64,000 bases of DNA from CAWHJB01 sp963698715. GTDB lineage: Bacteria; Chloroflexota; Anaerolineae; Anaerolineales; UBA4823. A model generated the notes under the pieces. The model was not told the DNA's origin, did no database searches, and saw only the letters and a program-made list of their open reading frames with translations. A program made the translations under genes and the position numbers. Below, one piece after another: positions 61,101-64,000 of this stretch. The stretch covers positions 434,001 through 498,000 of the forward strand of contig CAVORW010000003.1 of assembly GCA_963698715.1 (NCBI GenBank), written 5' to 3'. The stretch's first letter is position 1, and every line of letters begins with the position of its first letter.

Positions 61101-64000
61101 TTAAAAATCGAACTGATCGTCACCGACCTGGATGGTAACCCGGTGGTCGACCGGCCCATTGGAGTCCAGGCCGCCCGTTTAGAATGGAAATACCAGGCTG
61201 GCACCTGGATTGAGCAGGAAGCCGATGTGCAGGTGTGTAATCTGGGTTCAGCGCTTGAGCCGGTCAGCTGCATTTTCGAGACCCCCGTAGGCGGGACCTA
61301 CCAGATCACTGCAGTCATCCAAGACGAGCTTGGTCGTAAGAACCAGAGCCGGTTCACTCGCTGGGTGAGTGGTGGGCAGCAGCCGCCGGCTCGCAAAGTT
61401 GAACAGGAGACTTTGACCATGATTCCGGATCAGGAGACCTACCGGCCAGGTGAATCTGCCCAGATCCTGGTCCAGTCCCCATTCAGTCCGGCGGAAGGCC
61501 TTCTAACCGTCAGCCGCAGCGGCTTTCTTTATACAAAGCGCTTCCAGATTGAGCAAGGTACTGCCACCCTCACGGTCCCCATTCTGGAGGAGCATATCCC
61601 CAACTTGAATATCCAGGTGGACGTTGTCGGTAAGGCTGTGCGCACCGACGATCAGGGTGAAGCACTGCTGGGTGCGCCGCCGCGTCCGGCATTTGCCACC
61701 GGCCAGCTAACCTTGAGCATCCCGCCTCTCCAACGCACCCTCTCCGTGCGGGTAATCCCTGGCATGAAAGAGCTGGAGCCAGGCGGCCAGACTTCAATCG
61801 CGGTCGCGGTCAAAGATGCAGCCGGCCAGCCGGTTTCAGGAGCTGAGTTGGCACTGGTTGTGGTTGATGAAGCTATTCTGGCATTGAGCAATTATCAGCT
61901 CGTCGATCCGATGGGCGTTTTTTACCAAAATCGGCCCGCAGATACCATGAGCTATTACAGCCGGTCCAGTATTGTCTTGCTGGATCCACAGGCGCTGGCT
62001 GGTGAAGTAGCCGATCAGAGTTTGGAGAAAAATGTGATGGCTGAAAGTGGCGCCATGTCTTTGGAGGCTCCGATGGCTATGCCGAGCATGGCGATGAGCG
62101 ATGAAGCCGAGGCCAGTGCAGCGAATACTCCCATAAAGGTACGCTCGGATTTCAACCCACTGGCTATCTTTGCGCCAACGGTCCGCACCGGGCCAGATGG
62201 TGAAGCCCAGGTTGCTGTACAGCTGCCGGACAATCTGACTCGCTACCGGGTGATGGCGGTGGCCGTTGATGAAGGCCGTCGATTCGGAAGTGGAGAGAGC
62301 AATCTGGTTGCCCGGCTGCCGCTGATGGTTCGGCCGTCTCCGCCTCGTTTTTTGAACTTTGGTGATCGTTTTGAGCTTCCGGTGGTCCTCCAGAACCAGA
62401 CTGGCACAGACCTGAGCGTGGCGATTGCCATTCAGGCCAGCAACATCGAGCTGACTGGCAGCATCGGTTTGCAGGTGACTGTCCCAGCACATGACCGCGT
62501 AGAAGTACGATTCCCGGCGGCTGCCCAAAAGGCAGGCACAGCCCGCTTCCAGATAGCAGCCATTTCCGGTGATTACGCTGATGCGGCGGACTTTGACATC
62601 CCGGTTTACACTCCAGCCACAACGGAAGCCTTTGCCACCTATGGGGTCGTCGACATGGGAGCAGTGGTCCAGCCCGTGGCTGCTCCCGGCGACGTATTTC
62701 CCCAGTACGGAGGCCTGGAAATCCAAACTTCGTCAACAGCACTTCAAGCCCTGACAGATGCGATCCTATACCTGGCATCGTATCCTTATGAATGCAGCGA
62801 ACAGCTGGCATCGCGGATTCTGGCTGTGGCTGCCATGCGAGACGTGCTGACCGCGTTCGAGGCCGATGGTCTGCCGGCACCAGCAGAATTGGAGTCTGCA
62901 GTCCAGCGCGATATTGAACGCCTGCAGGGACTGCAAAATTTCGACGGCGGTTTCCCATACTGGCGCAGAGGTTATGATTCGATCCCATTTAATACCATCC
63001 ATGTTGCTCACGCCCTGGCGCGGGCCAAGGCCAAAGGTTTTACCGTACCGGTAGACATGGAGCAGAACCTATTGTCCTATCTGGTTAAAATCGAAAGTTT
63101 CTATCCGAATTGGTATGGCGAGCGCACTCGTCAGACTCTCTCTGCTTATGCTCTCTATGTGCGCCAGCTGATGGGTGACCAGGACGCGCAGAAAGCTCTG
63201 GGTTTGATTGATAAGGCAGGTCTGGAAAACCTTGACCTTGACGCAGTTGGCTGGTTATGGCAAGTCCTGCAGGATGCTCCCGAAGCTGGATCCCAGTTGG
63301 AGTCCATCCGGCGACTGGTCAATAATCGGGTGGTGGAAACAGCCAGTACGGCCAACTTTATCACCTCTTTCGATGATCAGACCTACTTGCTACTCAGCTC
63401 GGACCGCCGGACGGATGCCATTCTGTTAGATGCCATGATATTTGATAACCCCCAGGCCGATCTGATCCCCAAGCTGGTTAATGGTCTGTTGGCCCACCGC
63501 ACGCGCGGCCGGTGGGGAAATACTCAGGAAAATGTCTTTGTGCTGCTATCTTTGGACCGCTACTTCAACACTTTTGAGTTTGAAACGCCGGATTTCGTAG
63601 CTCGCATCTGGTTGGGTGATGCTTATGCTGGGGGTTACGAGTTCCGCGGCCGTACCACTGAGCGTCAGGAAACGCTGATCCCAATGGCATACCTGGTTGA
63701 TGAAAGCTTGGGGGGCGGCCAGATGCGCGATCTCACCCTGAGCAAGGATGGCCCAGGGCGATTGTACTACCGCTTGGGATTGCGTTACGCTCCCATTGAC
63801 CTGGAGATGCCCCCACTGGATATGGGCTTTGTCATCCAACGCAGCTACGAGGCGGTGGATGATCCCGCCGATGTTAACCGAGATGAGGATGGAGTCTGGC
63901 AAATCCGGGCCGGTGCAAGAGTGCGGGTGCGGGTAAGTATGGTGGCGGACAGCCGCCGCTACCATGTAGCTCTGGTAGATCCGCTGCCGGCCGGATTCGA
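58182..64000 (+). CDS. Alpha-2-macroglobulin family protein (partial, right end beyond window)
   Basis: At least 1939 residues, open at the window edge. GTG start with GGAGG eight bases upstream. One membrane anchor (residues 14-34) without a lipobox, then a proline-rich linker and Ig-like Big_5-type domains (about 145-260, 330-440). MG domains follow, including the RWFVFDDRHMYRPGEEMHLK segment near 700. The thioester motif is intact: YPYECSEQLASR with Cys1538 and Gln1541, then the helical TED domain (LQGLQNFDGGFPYWRRG near 1585). It probably traps proteases outside the membrane. A glycine run (GPGGGGGGR near 890) may be the bait or a linker. Confidence 0.93.
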   Translation, partial: MEQSDKNIYHRNRILGGVILLLALIMAALIFLLVKNRSSSSSSWHPVPMDPNMVNTVGSIADDKADQYVPIKLSEGQPVPQFVQPVPVATGEPLSEAEIEQILARLPALVSEPTDQRDFRLPQDPIPPPRTGEIIAEPFPPAGNSAQPTPQDSGPLEVLRFGPEGEIPLAPFVNITFNQPMVALSTLSELGSESVPVQVEPALPGTWRWLGAKTLTFEYDSALIDRLPMATAYRVTIPVGTKSAIGGELAESVTWTFSTPPLKMTTGYPTGTSQPLEPVFFIAFDQRIEPASVLENVRVHAGSHSVGLKLVEEAAILADKSVSSLVKNTPEGRWLAFQAQEPLPTDTTVTVDIGPGTPSAEGPLVTQTSQSFSFSTYAPLRVEEHGCSWSRDTCVPMSPFYIRFNNSINVDLYSESMLRIQPELPGASINIIGNTISIQGATSGQTIYRVVLAGDIEDIFGQQLGKETSLTFKVGPAEPLLFGPDQTFITIDPAASQPAFSVYAINYSKLDVKIYSVQPSDWPDYRKYLREYQDSNAKAQLPGRLVLDKAIGVEAQADTLSEVRIELDDYMDGDFGHFIVVVAPPTTFLQNNQSRYWQTVHAWVQVTQIGLDAFVDHSEMVVWTTALKDGTPLAGINIQAEPSRGEITTGENGTVRFPIPNGASYLVGSRGADQALLPRSIYPWDDGSWSVQSVSDNLRWFVFDDRHMYRPGEEMHLKGWLRRVGGKQDGDIGLVGSQISAVSYQVIDSQGNEIINGRAEINALGGFDFVLNVPEAVNLGYAQIYLAAQGDLGGLNNHQYYHSFQIQEFRRPEFEVTARNETPGPYFAGEQAIVAVSAAYYAGGPLPNAEVSWLVTTSPGSYAPPNWDDFTFGTWHPWWSYYIDYEEGIYGPGGGGGGRSETFSGQTDASGTNYLRLDFGQEAEPQPQSVIAEATVFDVNRQAWSRATTLLVHPADLYVGLRSERYFVERGNPLKIELIVTDLDGNPVVDRPIGVQAARLEWKYQAGTWIEQEADVQVCNLGSALEPVSCIFETPVGGTYQITAVIQDELGRKNQSRFTRWVSGGQQPPARKVEQETLTMIPDQETYRPGESAQILVQSPFSPAEGLLTVSRSGFLYTKRFQIEQGTATLTVPILEEHIPNLNIQVDVVGKAVRTDDQGEALLGAPPRPAFATGQLTLSIPPLQRTLSVRVIPGMKELEPGGQTSIAVAVKDAAGQPVSGAELALVVVDEAILALSNYQLVDPMGVFYQNRPADTMSYYSRSSIVLLDPQALAGEVADQSLEKNVMAESGAMSLEAPMAMPSMAMSDEAEASAANTPIKVRSDFNPLAIFAPTVRTGPDGEAQVAVQLPDNLTRYRVMAVAVDEGRRFGSGESNLVARLPLMVRPSPPRFLNFGDRFELPVVLQNQTGTDLSVAIAIQASNIELTGSIGLQVTVPAHDRVEVRFPAAAQKAGTARFQIAAISGDYADAADFDIPVYTPATTEAFATYGVVDMGAVVQPVAAPGDVFPQYGGLEIQTSSTALQALTDAILYLASYPYECSEQLASRILAVAAMRDVLTAFEADGLPAPAELESAVQRDIERLQGLQNFDGGFPYWRRGYDSIPFNTIHVAHALARAKAKGFTVPVDMEQNLLSYLVKIESFYPNWYGERTRQTLSAYALYVRQLMGDQDAQKALGLIDKAGLENLDLDAVGWLWQVLQDAPEAGSQLESIRRLVNNRVVETASTANFITSFDDQTYLLLSSDRRTDAILLDAMIFDNPQADLIPKLVNGLLAHRTRGRWGNTQENVFVLLSLDRYFNTFEFETPDFVARIWLGDAYAGGYEFRGRTTERQETLIPMAYLVDESLGGGQMRDLTLSKDGPGRLYYRLGLRYAPIDLEMPPLDMGFVIQRSYEAVDDPADVNRDEDGVWQIRAGARVRVRVSMVADSRRYHVALVDPLPAGF

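Noticed and set aside
61836..62988. Two long frames (296 and 274 codons) on the minus strand inside the macroglobulin gene.
   Set aside because: They lie opposite an open frame with clear domains and the thioester motif; their own sequences resemble nothing.

Overview
The window reads as a chromosome segment of a Chloroflexota bacterium, probably of the Anaerolineae type. This is inferred from gene content (BMP-type nucleoside uptake, a fermentation-style purine cluster, many sugar ABC and MocA/DegT genes, abundant insertion sequences); no marker gene fixes the taxon.

Left part (1-12.1 kb, all minus strand): a purine uptake and breakdown cluster. In transcription order it runs 8-oxoguanine deaminase, adenine deaminase, GntR/UTRA regulator, ATCase-like carbamoyltransferase, YgeW-like knotted carbamoyltransferase and carbamate kinase, then a BMP lipoprotein with ABC ATPase and two permeases, the last cut by the window edge. 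The logic is import, deamination, and carbamoyl phosphate turned into ATP. A sigma70 promoter at 12031-12059 is bracketed by two palindromic operators. From 12.4 to 16.3 kb lie ordinary genes: an AraC/methylguanine methyltransferase fusion, an EamA transporter, a response regulator with HD-GYP domain, and a P1 peptidase.

At 16595-16907 a tRNA-Lys(UUU) gene is interrupted in its anticodon by a 241-nt group I intron. An HNH endonuclease gene follows 83 bp downstream. This is the most striking feature of the window.

From 17.5 to 35.2 kb is an insertion-sequence graveyard. It holds four copies of a DD35E element (here IS-alpha), two copies of an IS701/IS4-like element (IS-gamma, each with a 5-bp target duplication), two IS1-like elements (IS-delta), pieces of a second rve element (IS-beta), and fragments of an IS3 transposase, a group II reverse transcriptase, an ISAzo13-like transposase and a tyrosine recombinase. 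Cargo between them: an AbiE toxin-antitoxin pair, an enolase-superfamily epimerase, a GAF-GAF-SpoIIE phosphatase, and an AAA ATPase with a nuclease-like tail.

From 35.7 to 41.2 kb (plus strand): a carbohydrate operon of phosphofructokinase, DhnA/Cgl0159-type aldolase, triosephosphate isomerase and LarA-like protein, behind a broken isomerase. From 41.2 to 44.5 kb: decayed anSME, SulP and recombinase genes around an intact AAA/DUF4143 ATPase.

From 44.6 to 56.3 kb: a sugar or aminosugar region. A minus-strand MocA-SBP-permease-permease operon (MocA frameshifted) diverges from a plus-strand amidohydrolase, CBM9-like protein and NagB-like protein. A DegT aminotransferase, a DeoR regulator and a second NagB-like gene follow. 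Two of its promoters share a 40-bp leader element and TGCGC sites, suggesting one regulon. The end (58.2 kb onward) is a very large alpha-2-macroglobulin-like gene, open at the right edge.
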